The position numbers and the translations under genes are program-made. The notes beneath the pieces are model-generated. The model had not been told where the DNA came from and ran no database searches. It worked only from the letters and a program-made list of their open reading frames with translations. A stretch of 34,753 nucleotides of DNA from positions 1 to 34,753 of the forward strand of contig JAWLGZ010000007.1 in the NCBI GenBank assembly GCA_041690635.1, given 5' to 3'. Position 1 is the first letter of the stretch; the number at the start of each line of letters is the position of its first letter. The DNA comes from JAWLGZ01 sp041690635 (GTDB taxonomy: Bacteria; Pseudomonadota; Gammaproteobacteria; Thiohalomonadales; Thiohalomonadaceae). Below are positions 25,248-33,954 of the stretch, piece by piece.

Positions 25248-27506
25248 TTAGAATTTTATGTTGACGCCGGTGTAGATCGACCGGCCCATGCCGGGAACAG
25301 TGACGCCCCACGGAACCAGGCCGGGCCTCGGGGGCATGGTGGCGCCCTGGCCGGTGTAGGCGCCACCGAGCGGGTGGTTGTAGAACTTGTCGAAGAGATT
25401 TTCCACGCCAATGTCGAAGCGGACCTGCTTCCATTGGTAGCTGCTGCGCAGATGGACGAGGCTGTAGCTGTCGGTCGGTACCTCGTTCCTCACCTGCGAC
25501 ACATTCCGTTTGTCATCGACCAGCTCCACCTCGATGGTATTGGTCCAACTGTTCAGATGCTGGTTCACCGCCAGTTTCACGTTCAGCGGCATGATATTGT
25601 AGAGATTGTCGCCGGTGGTCCGGTTCTTCCCCCTGACGTAGTTTAGCGCGCCGGTGGCGGTGAAGTTGCCGTAGCGCTTGGTTTTGGCCAAGGGCATATG
25701 GGCGGAGAGATCCAGACCATAGAGTGTGGCCGAGTGATTGACGAACGTAAGGAAGACGAAGTCATCTGTCACGCCAAGGCTCTTATCGAGGCGCTCGGCA
25801 TCGATGTAATCCGTAACATGGGTGAAGTAGGGCGTCACCTTCAGCCCCCACTTCTGCTGCCCTGCATCGTGCCAGTCGAAGGTGGCGCTGACGGTGTGGG
25901 CGGTCTCCGGCTCCAGACCGAGGTTGCCCACATAGCCGTTGCCGTCACCGGCCATGTTGACCATGAGCATCGCCATGCCATTGGTGGACCAGGTGTAACG
26001 CTCGTAGAGGTTGGGTGAGCGGGTCTTGCGGGCGAAGCCGAACTCAATGGTACGCGTGGCGTCCGGGGTAAAGCGCGCCAGGGCGGTCAGATCGAAGTTG
26101 TTGTCGGTCCGCTTGCGATCGGCTGCATTGAAGGCGGTTGCATCCGCCAGGTAACCCGCGTCTCTGTAACCCTGCACCTCGCCCGCATCCATCTCCACCC
26201 GCTCGCCGCGGATGCCGAACTGGGTGAGCCACTGCCGGCTCCATCGTGCCTCCCATTCGGTGAAGAGGGCCAGCCGGTCCCGCTGACCGTCATTGATGTT
26301 CCAGAAGGTGTCGGGCCACATCCCCTTGCCCGCCGGGTCCCACCAGTCGTTCAGGCGGTAGCGCTGGGCCTCGGCCCCCACCCGGAGCAGATCGCGCTCG
26401 GAAAGGTCGATCTCCGCCTTGAGGGCTACACCGGTGTTACGGCCCTCGGTGTCCATCGGCATGCCCGCCGCACAGGTGGGGCCGGGTTCGCATGGAATGC
26501 CGCTATCGGAGAAGTCGGTAGGCGCCCCAGGGCCGTACCAGAAGAGCTTGTCCTCTCCAAACTGCATCTTGTGGCGCGTCTTCTCGCGATAGACACGACC
26601 TTCCAGTACGCCCCAGCCAAACTGCCCCGTGTGGCGCAGGTTGATCTGGGTGCTGTCGTTGCCGGTCATGTCCATGCGCTGGTTGGGCCAGTTCTGGAAC
26701 GGGATGTCCTGCACGCCCAGCTTGAGCTCGGTCAGGTGGTTCTCGTTACGCATGGCGAGGCCGAGTGAGTGGTTCCGTGACCTGTAGGCGGTCGAGCCCA
26801 CCTCCTCCGCGTCCAGCCAGCCTCGGCCCGGCGCCGCCAGCCCGGCCTCCTTGAATGCTTCCGCCGCTTTGTAGTTGTCGGATTCGGCGGTGGAGCCGCT
26901 GTAGGTCATGCTCAGGGTTTCGTTGGCGATGGTCGCCTTGATATTGCCGCCCTTGGCGTTGCCGTTGCTGCGGTAGTAGAAGCCGGTTTCGCCCTTCAAC
27001 AGAGTGCCCTTGCCGGTAGCGGCAAATTCCGGAGCAGGCGACTCCGCCACAATCGTGCCGCCTATGCTGTCGCCGCCGAGGCTGACCGGCGTGATGCCGG
27101 CAAGCACCTGGATGTGCTCCACGTTGGTCGGATCGATGTAGGAGAGGGGCGGGTTCATGTGGTTGCCGCAGGCCGAGATGAGGTCCATCCCGTCGACCTT
27201 GATACGCAAGCGGTCATCCGCCAGGCCGCGGATCGCCGGCAGGCTGGAGACGCCGCCGGCGCCGTAGAGACTGACCCCCGGTACATTCTTCAACAGACTC
27301 GCCGTGTCACTGGTGGCGGGCCGCAGGGACTGCAACTCGGCATCACCGAGCTCTGTCGCGTTCAGGGGCCGGGCGTCGGTAACCTCCGGGGCCGTGACAA
27401 CGATGTTTCCGAGCTGCATCTCTTCTGCAACGGCAGTGGCCCCGAGCAGGCTGGTGACCACGGCTGCGAGCAGTTTCCTCCGATGATGGAACGGCAAATC
27501 TCTCAT
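25248..27506 (-). CDS. oprC: OprC/NosA-type TonB-dependent copper receptor
   Basis: A 752-aa outer-membrane receptor. ATG 27506 follows AGGAAG and begins a signal peptide (1 to about 28). The plug domain (about 40-160) carries CGNHM, giving C113 and M117 as a CxxxM pair. A later barrel loop has HKM, giving H312 and M314 as HxM. This CxxxM plus HxM set is the copper site described for Pseudomonas OprC. The C-terminus ends in an aromatic residue, as for beta barrels. Substrate copper is inferred from these residues; NosA-type receptors can supply copper to nitrous-oxide reductase, which is not in this window. No tonB/exbBD is nearby. Confidence 0.88.
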   Translation of the reverse strand: MRDLPFHHRRKLLAAVVTSLLGATAVAEEMQLGNIVVTAPEVTDARPLNATELGDAELQSLRPATSDTASLLKNVPGVSLYGAGGVSSLPAIRGLADDRLRIKVDGMDLISACGNHMNPPLSYIDPTNVEHIQVLAGITPVSLGGDSIGGTIVAESPAPEFAATGKGTLLKGETGFYYRSNGNAKGGNIKATIANETLSMTYSGSTAESDNYKAAEAFKEAGLAAPGRGWLDAEEVGSTAYRSRNHSLGLAMRNENHLTELKLGVQDIPFQNWPNQRMDMTGNDSTQINLRHTGQFGWGVLEGRVYREKTRHKMQFGEDKLFWYGPGAPTDFSDSGIPCEPGPTCAAGMPMDTEGRNTGVALKAEIDLSERDLLRVGAEAQRYRLNDWWDPAGKGMWPDTFWNINDGQRDRLALFTEWEARWSRQWLTQFGIRGERVEMDAGEVQGYRDAGYLADATAFNAADRKRTDNNFDLTALARFTPDATRTIEFGFARKTRSPNLYERYTWSTNGMAMLMVNMAGDGNGYVGNLGLEPETAHTVSATFDWHDAGQQKWGLKVTPYFTHVTDYIDAERLDKSLGVTDDFVFLTFVNHSATLYGLDLSAHMPLAKTKRYGNFTATGALNYVRGKNRTTGDNLYNIMPLNVKLAVNQHLNSWTNTIEVELVDDKRNVSQVRNEVPTDSYSLVHLRSSYQWKQVRFDIGVENLFDKFYNHPLGGAYTGQGATMPPRPGLVPWGVTVPGMGRSIYTGVNIKF

Positions 27507-27799
27507 GAACTTCCTCGTCTGATTAATCCGGGCAACTGCCCGCTTACGAACAAACCGGTTGTATTCGCAAATGCCGTGCCGAGAATGGCATTCACCGTAC
27601 ATTCAGGCAGTTGAGGCCGACGCGGCGATTTGAGCGCTTTTCCGGGTGTGTCAGTTCACACAGTCGCGGTTGCAAGTAACGCAGTTGCCGAATGGGGCAA
27701 ATCTCAGGCGGGACTGACCAGGGAGGGGGAGGACAGTGGTCAGGACTGTGCAAAGGAGGGACGAAGGGGAGGCGGAGAGAGCGGCGCACCGATGCGCCG
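27507..27799 (-). promoter_or_regulatory. Upstream region of oprC-like gene with candidate operators
   Basis: There is no gene in this 293-bp gap. Read on the plus strand it holds GCAAATGCCG (27567-27576), identical to a site upstream of the second TonB gene (31757-31766), and the palindrome GAATGGCATTC (27583-27593). It also holds GTGTG/CACAC arms (27646-27650, 27657-27661). GGCGCA/TGCGCC (27783-27798) right after the thioredoxin-like gene could be a weak hairpin end, but it has no T tract. Confidence 0.45.
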
Positions 27800-28276
27800 T
27801 CAGTCGGTGCTCCCCAGGAACAGCTCCTTCAGATGCTCCTCGCCGACGACGCCGGTAACGGCGGTGCGGCGGTGCGCTGCATCGAACAGGTAGCTGCGCG
27901 GCAGCTCCCCGTACCAGGTGCGGTCCACGGCGAACCGGCGCGGCAGCGGCGGACCGTCGAACAGCCACGCCTCCGCATGCTCCAGACCGAAGCGGCCGAG
28001 CGCCTCACGCACCCGTTCGTCCGCATCGGGGCCGTCGGTGGAGACGAGTACGGTGGCAAAGGCACGGCCCGCACCGGCACGACCCAGCATCTCCAGCTCC
28101 CGATAGCAGGGGGGACAGTCGACCGACCAGAAGGCGAGCAGGAACGGCCTTCCGGCGTGGGCGTCCAGGATGGCGTTGTAGCTGTCCGGGGTGAAGGGGC
28201 GCAGCTCGATGGGCTCAATCGACTGCGCCGCTGCAACGAGCGGAAACAGGAGCACCGCAAGCAGGGTCCTCCGCAT
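27800..28276 (-). CDS. Secreted TlpA/thioredoxin-like protein, CPPC motif
   Basis: A 158-aa protein with an N-terminal signal peptide (1 to about 18) and a short thioredoxin fold. The active-site motif is WSVDCPPC, with C54 and C57. It is probably a periplasmic thiol-disulfide oxidoreductase, perhaps keeping metal-binding cysteines reduced or acting as a copper-handling redox partner. Its ATG overlaps the stop of the propeller gene by 1 bp (TGATG), so the two are coupled; a GTG one codon upstream is equally possible. The ribosome site GGGGAGG is strong. Confidence 0.85.
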   Translation of the reverse strand: MRRTLLAVLLFPLVAAAQSIEPIELRPFTPDSYNAILDAHAGRPFLLAFWSVDCPPCYRELEMLGRAGAGRAFATVLVSTDGPDADERVREALGRFGLEHAEAWLFDGPPLPRRFAVDRTWYGELPRSYLFDAAHRRTAVTGVVGEEHLKELFLGSTD

Positions 28277-29511
28277 CACCGCCGCACCTCCCCGAGAGGG
28301 AGCAGCCGGAACCCCTCCTGTTCGGTCTGCCAGGAGGCGAAGGCGTGTTCGCCCCGGCGCAGGAGTTGCGGGTGATCGGAGTCACCGGCTGTGGTGGCCA
28401 TTGCCCGTGGCTGGTTCCACGTCTCTCCACTGTTCAGAGAGTACTGGAGCATCAGCCGGGTCTGCTGTCCGTCGAACTCCTTCCAGGCCAGCCAGACCAC
28501 ACTGTCGGCAGCCACCACGGCCGGATGTGCCGCCGCGGCCTCGTAATCACCGAATGCCAGGGCTTGTGAAAAGGTCCGTCCGCCGTCGGTCGAGCGGGCG
28601 TAGAAAAGTCCGTGGCGTTCCGGGGCGTTGTTGAACCAGGCGGCGTGCAGGACGCCTGCACTCTGCGACAGCGCCGGACCGTGGTGGGGACAGGCGTCGA
28701 TCCGCCACTGGTCGTGACTGAGGCGTACCGGCTGGCGCGGCGTGTCGGCCGCCGCGAAGGTCACCAGGGCGTGGTCGCGGACATGGTCTCCATACACCTG
28801 ACGCCAGGCGATCACCGGCAGGCCGTCGCCGTCGAGGGTCATGGCGGTACGGCAGCATTCGCAGGAGTAATCGGCGATTTTCTGGTTGGCCATGAAGCGC
28901 TCTCCGCCGTCACGGGAGAGGGTGTAGTAGAGGGCGGCGCCGATGTACGGCTCCCCCTTGGCATCGGCGGCCATCCGGTCCCGCTTGTCCAGCCAGGCGA
29001 TGAACACCTCTCCGCGATCGTTGACCGCCAGCGAGTCGAAGCGATGGCTGGTCACCTCCCGGTGATCGTTGACGGTCAGCGGTTCGGAGAAGCTCCTGCC
29101 GCGATCGCTGGAACGGGCATAGCGGATGTGTCCCGTATAGGGTTTCTCCAGCGGCTGGGTCCAGCTGACGTGGAGTGTGCCATCAGGGCCCAGGGCGATC
29201 TTGGGCCGGTTTTCACCGTTCGCGGCCACCTTTTCCGGGATGCGGTTGACCGGCCGTGGTTCGCTGAAGGTGGCGCCCAGGTCGTCCGAATGGTTGACGT
29301 ACACATGTCCGCCGGAGGCCCAGGCCAGCCACAGCCGACCTTCGGCGTCGAAGGCGCCGGTCGGGGCCAGCGCACAGTGCATGGCGGGGGGCGCCTCCTG
29401 ATCGGCGCACGGCGTCGCGGCGTGGCCGCCGTGGTTGTGTCCCGCCGCGGCATGGGCACCAGCAGCGCCGAATGTGAAGAGAAGTGCAAGCAGCGGTTTT
29501 CGAAACTGCAT
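28276..29511 (-). CDS. Secreted Asp-box beta-propeller protein with His/Cys motifs
   Basis: A 411-aa protein with a signal peptide (1 to about 21). Five Asp-box-like repeats start near S75, S134, S199, S307 and S358 (pattern SxDxGxxF/W), so a sialidase-type six-bladed propeller is likely. No sialidase catalytic arginine triad is evident and sialidase activity is not proposed. The mature N-terminus is His-rich (H25, H27, H30, H45, with C35 and C46). A CECC cluster (C217, C219, C220) and CPHH (274-277) are further possible metal ligands. Its position between two TonB receptors and beside a CPPC protein suggests metal handling in the periplasm. ATG 29511 has GAGG 8 bp upstream. Confidence 0.8.
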   Translation of the reverse strand: MQFRKPLLALLFTFGAAGAHAAAGHNHGGHAATPCADQEAPPAMHCALAPTGAFDAEGRLWLAWASGGHVYVNHSDDLGATFSEPRPVNRIPEKVAANGENRPKIALGPDGTLHVSWTQPLEKPYTGHIRYARSSDRGRSFSEPLTVNDHREVTSHRFDSLAVNDRGEVFIAWLDKRDRMAADAKGEPYIGAALYYTLSRDGGERFMANQKIADYSCECCRTAMTLDGDGLPVIAWRQVYGDHVRDHALVTFAAADTPRQPVRLSHDQWRIDACPHHGPALSQSAGVLHAAWFNNAPERHGLFYARSTDGGRTFSQALAFGDYEAAAAHPAVVAADSVVWLAWKEFDGQQTRLMLQYSLNSGETWNQPRAMATTAGDSDHPQLLRRGEHAFASWQTEQEGFRLLPLGEVRR

Positions 29512-29521
29512 CGACACGGCC

Positions 29522-31603
29522 TCAGAAGCGGGCATTGATGCCGGCGAAAAAGGTGCGCGGCATACCGGGCGCCAGTTCGCGCGCGCCCCGGGAGAGACTC
29601 GCCGCTGTGGCGTATCGCTCGTCGGTCAGGTTCATCACGCGACCGTAGAGTTCGACGGTATCGGAGATCGGGTAACTCGCCCGCAGGTTCAGCAGGTCGT
29701 GGCCATCGTACTTCTCCGTGTTTGCCGAATCCATCCAGTAGCTGCCGAGCCGTTCCCACTCCAGTTCCACCCGGCCACCCTTGAGCGCCCCGGGGGCGTA
29801 GGCAAGCCGGACATTGCCGATCTCGCGCGGGGCGCTGGGCATCTCGTTGCCGCTATAAACAGTACCGCTTTCCACCCACTCCTCAAAGGTGTGTTTGGCG
29901 TAGGAGTAGCTGACGTTGAGCAGCCAGGCGGGGGCCAGTTGCATGCCGGCACTCAGTTCGATACCCCGGTGCAGCGTTTCACCGGCATTCACCGTGAAGC
30001 GGTCGCCGTTGTCCGCCTCGAAGGTGACCAGGTCATCCTCCTTGGTCATGTAGTAGAGGGACACCTCATACTGAAGCCCGCCGCGGCGGCCGCGCAGGCC
30101 GGTCTCGTAGCTGTCCACCTTGATCGGCTTGAGATCGAGTGACGCCTGAGAGGAGCCGGGCCGGAACAGAGCCCCCTCCGACGGGGCGCGGAAGGCGTGA
30201 CGCCAGGAGATGAAGCCGTTCAGGTCGGGGCGGAAGGCGTAGGTCAGGCCCAGTTTCGGGCTCAGGTGGGAGAAAGTGACGGTGGTGTCCGCCGGATGGT
30301 TATAACTGGGCGGAAATCCCATACTCGTCGGCGGCGGAATGAGCCTGAGCAGTCCATCCGCCATGTTGTTCTCGTAGTCATATTCGATGTGGTCGTAGCG
30401 CAGTCCGGCGGTGAGACGGGCCCGCTCGCTCAGCGAGGTCTCCAGGTGCAGATAGGGGGAGATGCCGAAGAAGGTGACATCGTAGTCGTAGATCTTCTCG
30501 CCGAGGGTGTAGCTGGTGAATATCCCGTCCGCATCCCGGACGGCATCGATGCTGTGCTCCAGGCGGCTCCCCGGGCTGTAATCGATATCCATGCCGACTA
30601 CCAGGCGGGTGCGGCGCGGTTCGAAGTCCTTGCGGTATTTCAGCTGCAGGCCGACGGAGTCGTGGGCGGTCTCGGTGATGTTGGGGTCGTAGCCGAACGA
30701 CCAGTTGGGCATGTACTCCATGGTGTTGCTGCGCACATAGGGGGTGATGCTGAGCAGGGAGTCGGCATCCTCCTTTTCGTAGGCCGTCGAAAGGCGCCAG
30801 GCGCGCACGTCACGGAACGAGATGGGGTGGTAGTTCCGGGTCGGGTTGTTCAGGTAGTCCTCCTCGCTGAGGCGCGAGGTGCCGGCGGTCTGCTGGTCGA
30901 TATTGGATGCGGTGAAGACGGTCTTGAGCGCCGCCCCGTTCTCAAGGAAACGGTCCCAACGCGCCGTGGCGCTCTGCCGGTCGTACTCGGTACCGTCACG
31001 CCAGCCGTCGGTGTGGGTCAGGTTCAGATCGGCGCGCAGGCCGTCGTCGCCCCAGGAGTTGCCGGCGCTGCCGAGCAGACGCCACCAGCCGTTTTCACCC
31101 AACTCCACGTTCACCTCGGCTTCCGCTTCCAGCGGTGCCGGACGGGTGATGACGTTGACGATGCCGCCGATGGCGTCGCTGCCGTAGAGGGAGGTGCCCG
31201 GCCCCTTGGTCACCTCGATCCCCGCCGCCTGCGGCAGGTTCACCTCATATAATGCGTTGTGGTTGAAGAAGCCGGTGGAGCGGGTCGGGATGCCGTCCTC
31301 AAGGAACAGGTACATCGGGCCGGTGGTCATCGGCTGGCGGATGGCGGTGGCGTGTCCTTCGCCATTGGTGACATTGACGTGAACCCCTGAGATGCGCCCC
31401 ATGATCTCGGAGGGGTGGGCCGGACGGGCGAACTCGATCACCTCCTCATCGACGCTCTCCACCGAGGCCGGGGTCTCCGCCTTCGGAGTCTCCTCGCGTG
31501 TACCTGTAACCGTGATTTCCCCAAGATCCAGTGCCCATGAGGTTGCAGGTCCCATGAGCAATGCGGCGAGCAGTCGCCGGCCGGTCAGTTTTCTCCCTGT
31601 CAT
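29522..31603 (-). CDS. TonB-dependent outer-membrane receptor, substrate unknown
   Basis: A 693-aa receptor. ATG 31603 follows GGTGG and begins a signal peptide (1 to about 24). The plug domain has a TonB-box-like start (GEITVTGT), EDGIPTRSTGFF and KGPGTSLYGSDAIGGIVNVIT. The 22-strand barrel follows and ends in INARF. It lacks the CxxxM pair of the other receptor. It is 10 bp upstream of the propeller gene, so the transcription order is receptor, propeller, thioredoxin-like, then the OprC-like gene after a gap. Copper or another metal chelate is plausible from context only. No cobalamin riboswitch core was found upstream. Confidence 0.87.
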   Translation of the reverse strand: MTGRKLTGRRLLAALLMGPATSWALDLGEITVTGTREETPKAETPASVESVDEEVIEFARPAHPSEIMGRISGVHVNVTNGEGHATAIRQPMTTGPMYLFLEDGIPTRSTGFFNHNALYEVNLPQAAGIEVTKGPGTSLYGSDAIGGIVNVITRPAPLEAEAEVNVELGENGWWRLLGSAGNSWGDDGLRADLNLTHTDGWRDGTEYDRQSATARWDRFLENGAALKTVFTASNIDQQTAGTSRLSEEDYLNNPTRNYHPISFRDVRAWRLSTAYEKEDADSLLSITPYVRSNTMEYMPNWSFGYDPNITETAHDSVGLQLKYRKDFEPRRTRLVVGMDIDYSPGSRLEHSIDAVRDADGIFTSYTLGEKIYDYDVTFFGISPYLHLETSLSERARLTAGLRYDHIEYDYENNMADGLLRLIPPPTSMGFPPSYNHPADTTVTFSHLSPKLGLTYAFRPDLNGFISWRHAFRAPSEGALFRPGSSQASLDLKPIKVDSYETGLRGRRGGLQYEVSLYYMTKEDDLVTFEADNGDRFTVNAGETLHRGIELSAGMQLAPAWLLNVSYSYAKHTFEEWVESGTVYSGNEMPSAPREIGNVRLAYAPGALKGGRVELEWERLGSYWMDSANTEKYDGHDLLNLRASYPISDTVELYGRVMNLTDERYATAASLSRGARELAPGMPRTFFAGINARF

Positions 31604-31752
31604 TTTGCCACCACTGAATTGATTGTTGTTGTCTGCCGGGGCGGGCATCTGCCCGGGCGGAGCCCCCGGCGCCTCTCTAAGGATTTGCATGGTGCATGCC
31701 ATCCAAAAACATGCATCCAATCGGCAACTTGTGGTCGTGGGGAGAGTCCGGG

Positions 31753-31768
31753 TGCGGCAAATGCCGCA
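31753..31768. promoter_or_regulatory. Operator-like palindrome upstream of second TonB gene
   Basis: TGCGGCA, two bases, TGCCGCA: 7-bp perfect arms, 150 bp upstream of the receptor start. Size and symmetry fit a dimeric repressor site. Its core GCAAATGCCG also occurs upstream of the other TonB receptor gene. Confidence 0.5.
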
Positions 31769-31829
31769 TCCGGTGGGGGCGAATGCCACACAACCGCCCA
31801 TCGGAGCCGTTCGCAGTCAGAGCGATTTG

Positions 31830-31870
31830 GTCGGACTCAGTGATGGAACTAAACTGACGTAGCGTCCGAC
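31830..31870. repeat. Nested inverted repeat, 7-bp outer and 5-bp inner arms
   Basis: Outer arms GTCGGAC (31830-31836) and GTCCGAC (31864-31870) enclose inner arms TCAGT (31837-31841) and ACTGA (31853-31857). The left arms are contiguous and the right arms are separated by 6 nt. A similar string (GTGTCCGACC) occurs before cheY near 1748-1757, so it may be a small dispersed element. It could also act as a bidirectional boundary between the tonB and mtn promoters. Confidence 0.5.
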
Positions 31871-31920
31871 GGGGGCAGACAAGAATTCGCGCCTGGCCTG
31901 AGCGGGATGCCGGGGACCGG

Positions 31921-31950
31921 TTGTGCAGGCGAATCGCGACGGCCTAATAT
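31921..31950 (+). promoter_or_regulatory. Putative mtnBDC promoter
   Basis: TTGTGC (31921-31926) and TAATAT (31945-31950) are separated by 18 bp, about 65 bp upstream of the mtnB ATG. The match is fair. Confidence 0.5.
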
Positions 31951-32014
31951 AGCCGGTTAATCCGGCCTCTTACGGCGCTCCGCGGCCACGGCACATGACA
32001 AGGATACGAGACAC

Positions 32015-32662
32015 ATGACCGCCCCTCACCACACAACCGGTTTGCCGGCCGATTCGGCGCAGTTCCGGAGACAGGCCGATGCCCTGGCCGGTGCAGGGCG
32101 GCTTCTCTACGACCGGGGGTGGCTGCCGGCGACCGGTGGCAACCTCTCCGCCCGTCTGTCGGCGGAGGTGTGCGCGATTACCGAATCGGGGCGCAACAAG
32201 GGGGCGCTCACAATTGATGATTTCCTGCGTGTCGACCTCGCGGGCAACCCGCTGGAGGCAGGCCGGTGCTCCTCCGCGGAGACTCTGCTGCACACGCTGG
32301 TCTACCGTCTGGATGCGGAAGTCGGGGCGGTGCTGCATACCCACTCGACAGCCGCTACGGTGCTGTCGCGTAGTGTGGGCGACCATGTATTGCTGACCGG
32401 CTACGAGCTGTTGAAGGCGTTTCGCGGTGTGACAACGCATGAGACCACGTTGGCGGTGCCGGTTCTGGACAATGATCAGGATATCCCGCGTCTGGCCGCC
32501 CGGGTCGAACCGCTGCTCGGCGGCGGTGAACCGCTGTTCGGCTTCCTGATCCGGGGCCACGGTCTCTACGCCTGGGGTGCCGACGTGGCGGAGGCGCTGC
32601 GCCACCTGGAGGCGTTCGAGTTTCTGTTTCAGTGCGAGCTATACGAGAGGGCCATGAAATGA
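32015..32662 (+). CDS. mtnB: Methylthioribulose-1-phosphate dehydratase MtnB
   Basis: A 215-aa class II aldolase-fold enzyme that dehydrates 5-methylthioribulose-1-phosphate in methionine salvage. The metal ligands are visible: HTHS (H108, H110) and H182 in RGHGLYAWG. GGNLSAR (41-47) and SAET (87-90) are typical of the fold. AGGA at 32001 serves as ribosome site. The stop overlaps mtnD by 4 bp. Confidence 0.94.
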   Translation: MTAPHHTTGLPADSAQFRRQADALAGAGRLLYDRGWLPATGGNLSARLSAEVCAITESGRNKGALTIDDFLRVDLAGNPLEAGRCSSAETLLHTLVYRLDAEVGAVLHTHSTAATVLSRSVGDHVLLTGYELLKAFRGVTTHETTLAVPVLDNDQDIPRLAARVEPLLGGGEPLFGFLIRGHGLYAWGADVAEALRHLEAFEFLFQCELYERAMK

Positions 32663-33219
32663 GCAGGCTGGCGATTTATACGGAATCCGGTGAACAGCTC
32701 GCCGGCGGGACCGACGACCACGGGGCCATCGGTGCGGCGCTCGCCGAATTGGGGGTGCGTTTCGAGCGTTGGGAGGCGAACCGCCCGCTCGGGATCGACG
32801 CTTCGCAGGAGGAGGTACTCAATGCCTATCACGAGCCGGTACAGTGCCTCACTGAAGAGTACGGGTTCCGCTCGGTCGACGTGATCAGCCTGCGCCCGGA
32901 CCACCCGGACCGGGCTGCGCTGCGCGCGAAGTTCCTGGATGAACACGTCCATGACGATTTCGAGGTCAGGTTCTTTGTCGACGGCAAGGGGCTTTTCTAC
33001 TTGCATGTGGGCGACAGGGTCTACACCGTGCTCTGTGAGACGGGGGATCTCATCAGTGTGCCGGCCGGAACGTCGCACTGGTTCGACATGGGCGAGAATC
33101 CCGATTTCAAGTGCATCCGTCTGTTCACCATCCCGGACGGCTGGGTGGCGGAGCCGACCGGCAGCGGCATCGCGGCACACTTTCCCGATTTCGACCGGTT
33201 CGTGCAGGAGGCGGCATGA
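32659..33219 (+). CDS. mtnD: Acireductone dioxygenase MtnD
   Basis: A 186-aa cupin that oxidises acireductone. The metal set is H96, H98, E102 (HVHDDFE) and H140 (SHWFDMG). With Fe it gives the methionine precursor, with Ni an off-pathway product including CO; sequence does not tell which metal is used. ATG 32659 is chosen because it overlaps the mtnB stop (ATGA) and starts the conserved N-terminus. Confidence 0.95.
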   Translation: MSRLAIYTESGEQLAGGTDDHGAIGAALAELGVRFERWEANRPLGIDASQEEVLNAYHEPVQCLTEEYGFRSVDVISLRPDHPDRAALRAKFLDEHVHDDFEVRFFVDGKGLFYLHVGDRVYTVLCETGDLISVPAGTSHWFDMGENPDFKCIRLFTIPDGWVAEPTGSGIAAHFPDFDRFVQEAA

Positions 33220-33890
33220 TCAAGGCCGTCCTCACCGACATCGAGGGGACCACCTCATCGCTCACCTTCGTCAAGGAGGTACTCTTCCCCTACGCCCGCG
33301 AGCGGATGAAGAGCTTCATCGAGAGCCATGGCGACGAACCCAAGGTGGCCGGTCTGCTGGAGGATGTACAGGCCGCCATCGGGCGCGAGATCTCCCGGGA
33401 TGAGTTGGTCAACCAGCTGATCCGCTGGATCGACGAGGACCGCAAGGTGACCCCGCTGAAGGCGCTCCAGGGACTCATCTGGGAGGAGGGGTACCGCCAG
33501 GACGACTTCCACGGCCACATCTACGAGGATGCCGAGCGCAACCTGCGCAGGTGGCATGAGCAGGGGAAACAGCTTTACATCTTCTCCTCCGGTTCGGTCT
33601 ACGCCCAGAAGCTGCTGTTCGGCCACACCGACTACGGCGATCTGACCCCGCTCTTCTCGGGCTACTTCGACACCAATGTCGGTGCCAAGAAGGACCCGAC
33701 CGCCTACACCTCCATCGCCACCAGCATCGGTCTCGCCCCGTCGGAGGTCCTGTTCCTGTCGGACGTGAAGGATGAGCTGGATGCGGCCCGGCAGGTGGGC
33801 ATGTACACCATCTGGCTGGTGCGTGAGGCGACGCTCGATCCGGAAGCCGAGCACCGCCAGGTGGCCAGCTTCGACGACATCACGGTTTGA
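33216..33890 (+). CDS. mtnC: Enolase-phosphatase MtnC
   Basis: A 224-aa HAD-superfamily enzyme that enolises and dephosphorylates diketo-methylthiopentyl-1-phosphate to acireductone, the substrate of MtnD. It has the DxE form of motif I (TDIEGTT, D8/E10), motif II (FSSGS), a conserved KKDP lysine and FLSDVKDELDAA (motif IV). It overlaps mtnD by 4 bp. The fusion of enolase and phosphatase steps in one protein is the usual E1 type. Confidence 0.95.
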   Translation: MIKAVLTDIEGTTSSLTFVKEVLFPYARERMKSFIESHGDEPKVAGLLEDVQAAIGREISRDELVNQLIRWIDEDRKVTPLKALQGLIWEEGYRQDDFHGHIYEDAERNLRRWHEQGKQLYIFSSGSVYAQKLLFGHTDYGDLTPLFSGYFDTNVGAKKDPTAYTSIATSIGLAPSEVLFLSDVKDELDAARQVGMYTIWLVREATLDPEAEHRQVASFDDITV

Positions 33891-33954
33891 GGGACTCGGG
33901 GTAGTAGTAACCCGCTTCGCTCGCCTTTACAGCCCCAAGCCCCCAGGAGTAACA

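Larger units (their letters stand above)
31604..32014. promoter_or_regulatory. Divergent intergenic region between TonB receptor and mtnB
   Basis: This 411-bp region has no gene and must hold promoters for both directions. For the minus strand it carries GC-rich possible leader hairpins (about 31635-31670), repeated GCATG elements (about 31687-31720) and the palindrome TGCGGCA-AA-TGCCGCA (31753-31768). That palindrome overlaps the GCAAATGCCG shared with the oprC-like upstream region. A nested inverted repeat spans 31830-31870. The mtnB promoter is at 31921-31950. No SAM or cobalamin riboswitch core was recognised. Confidence 0.5.

Noticed and set aside
27646..27661. CRP site upstream of the oprC-like gene
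   Set aside because: The arms resemble TGTG/CACA, but the spacing is 2 bp shorter than the CRP/FNR consensus.
28276..29511. True sialidase
   Set aside because: Only Asp-box repeats support it. I see no catalytic arginine triad or Tyr/Glu nucleophile pattern, and the context is metal uptake.
31604..32014. Cobalamin riboswitch upstream of the TonB gene or SAM riboswitch upstream of mtnB
   Set aside because: The conserved core strings of these riboswitches are not recognisable on either strand.
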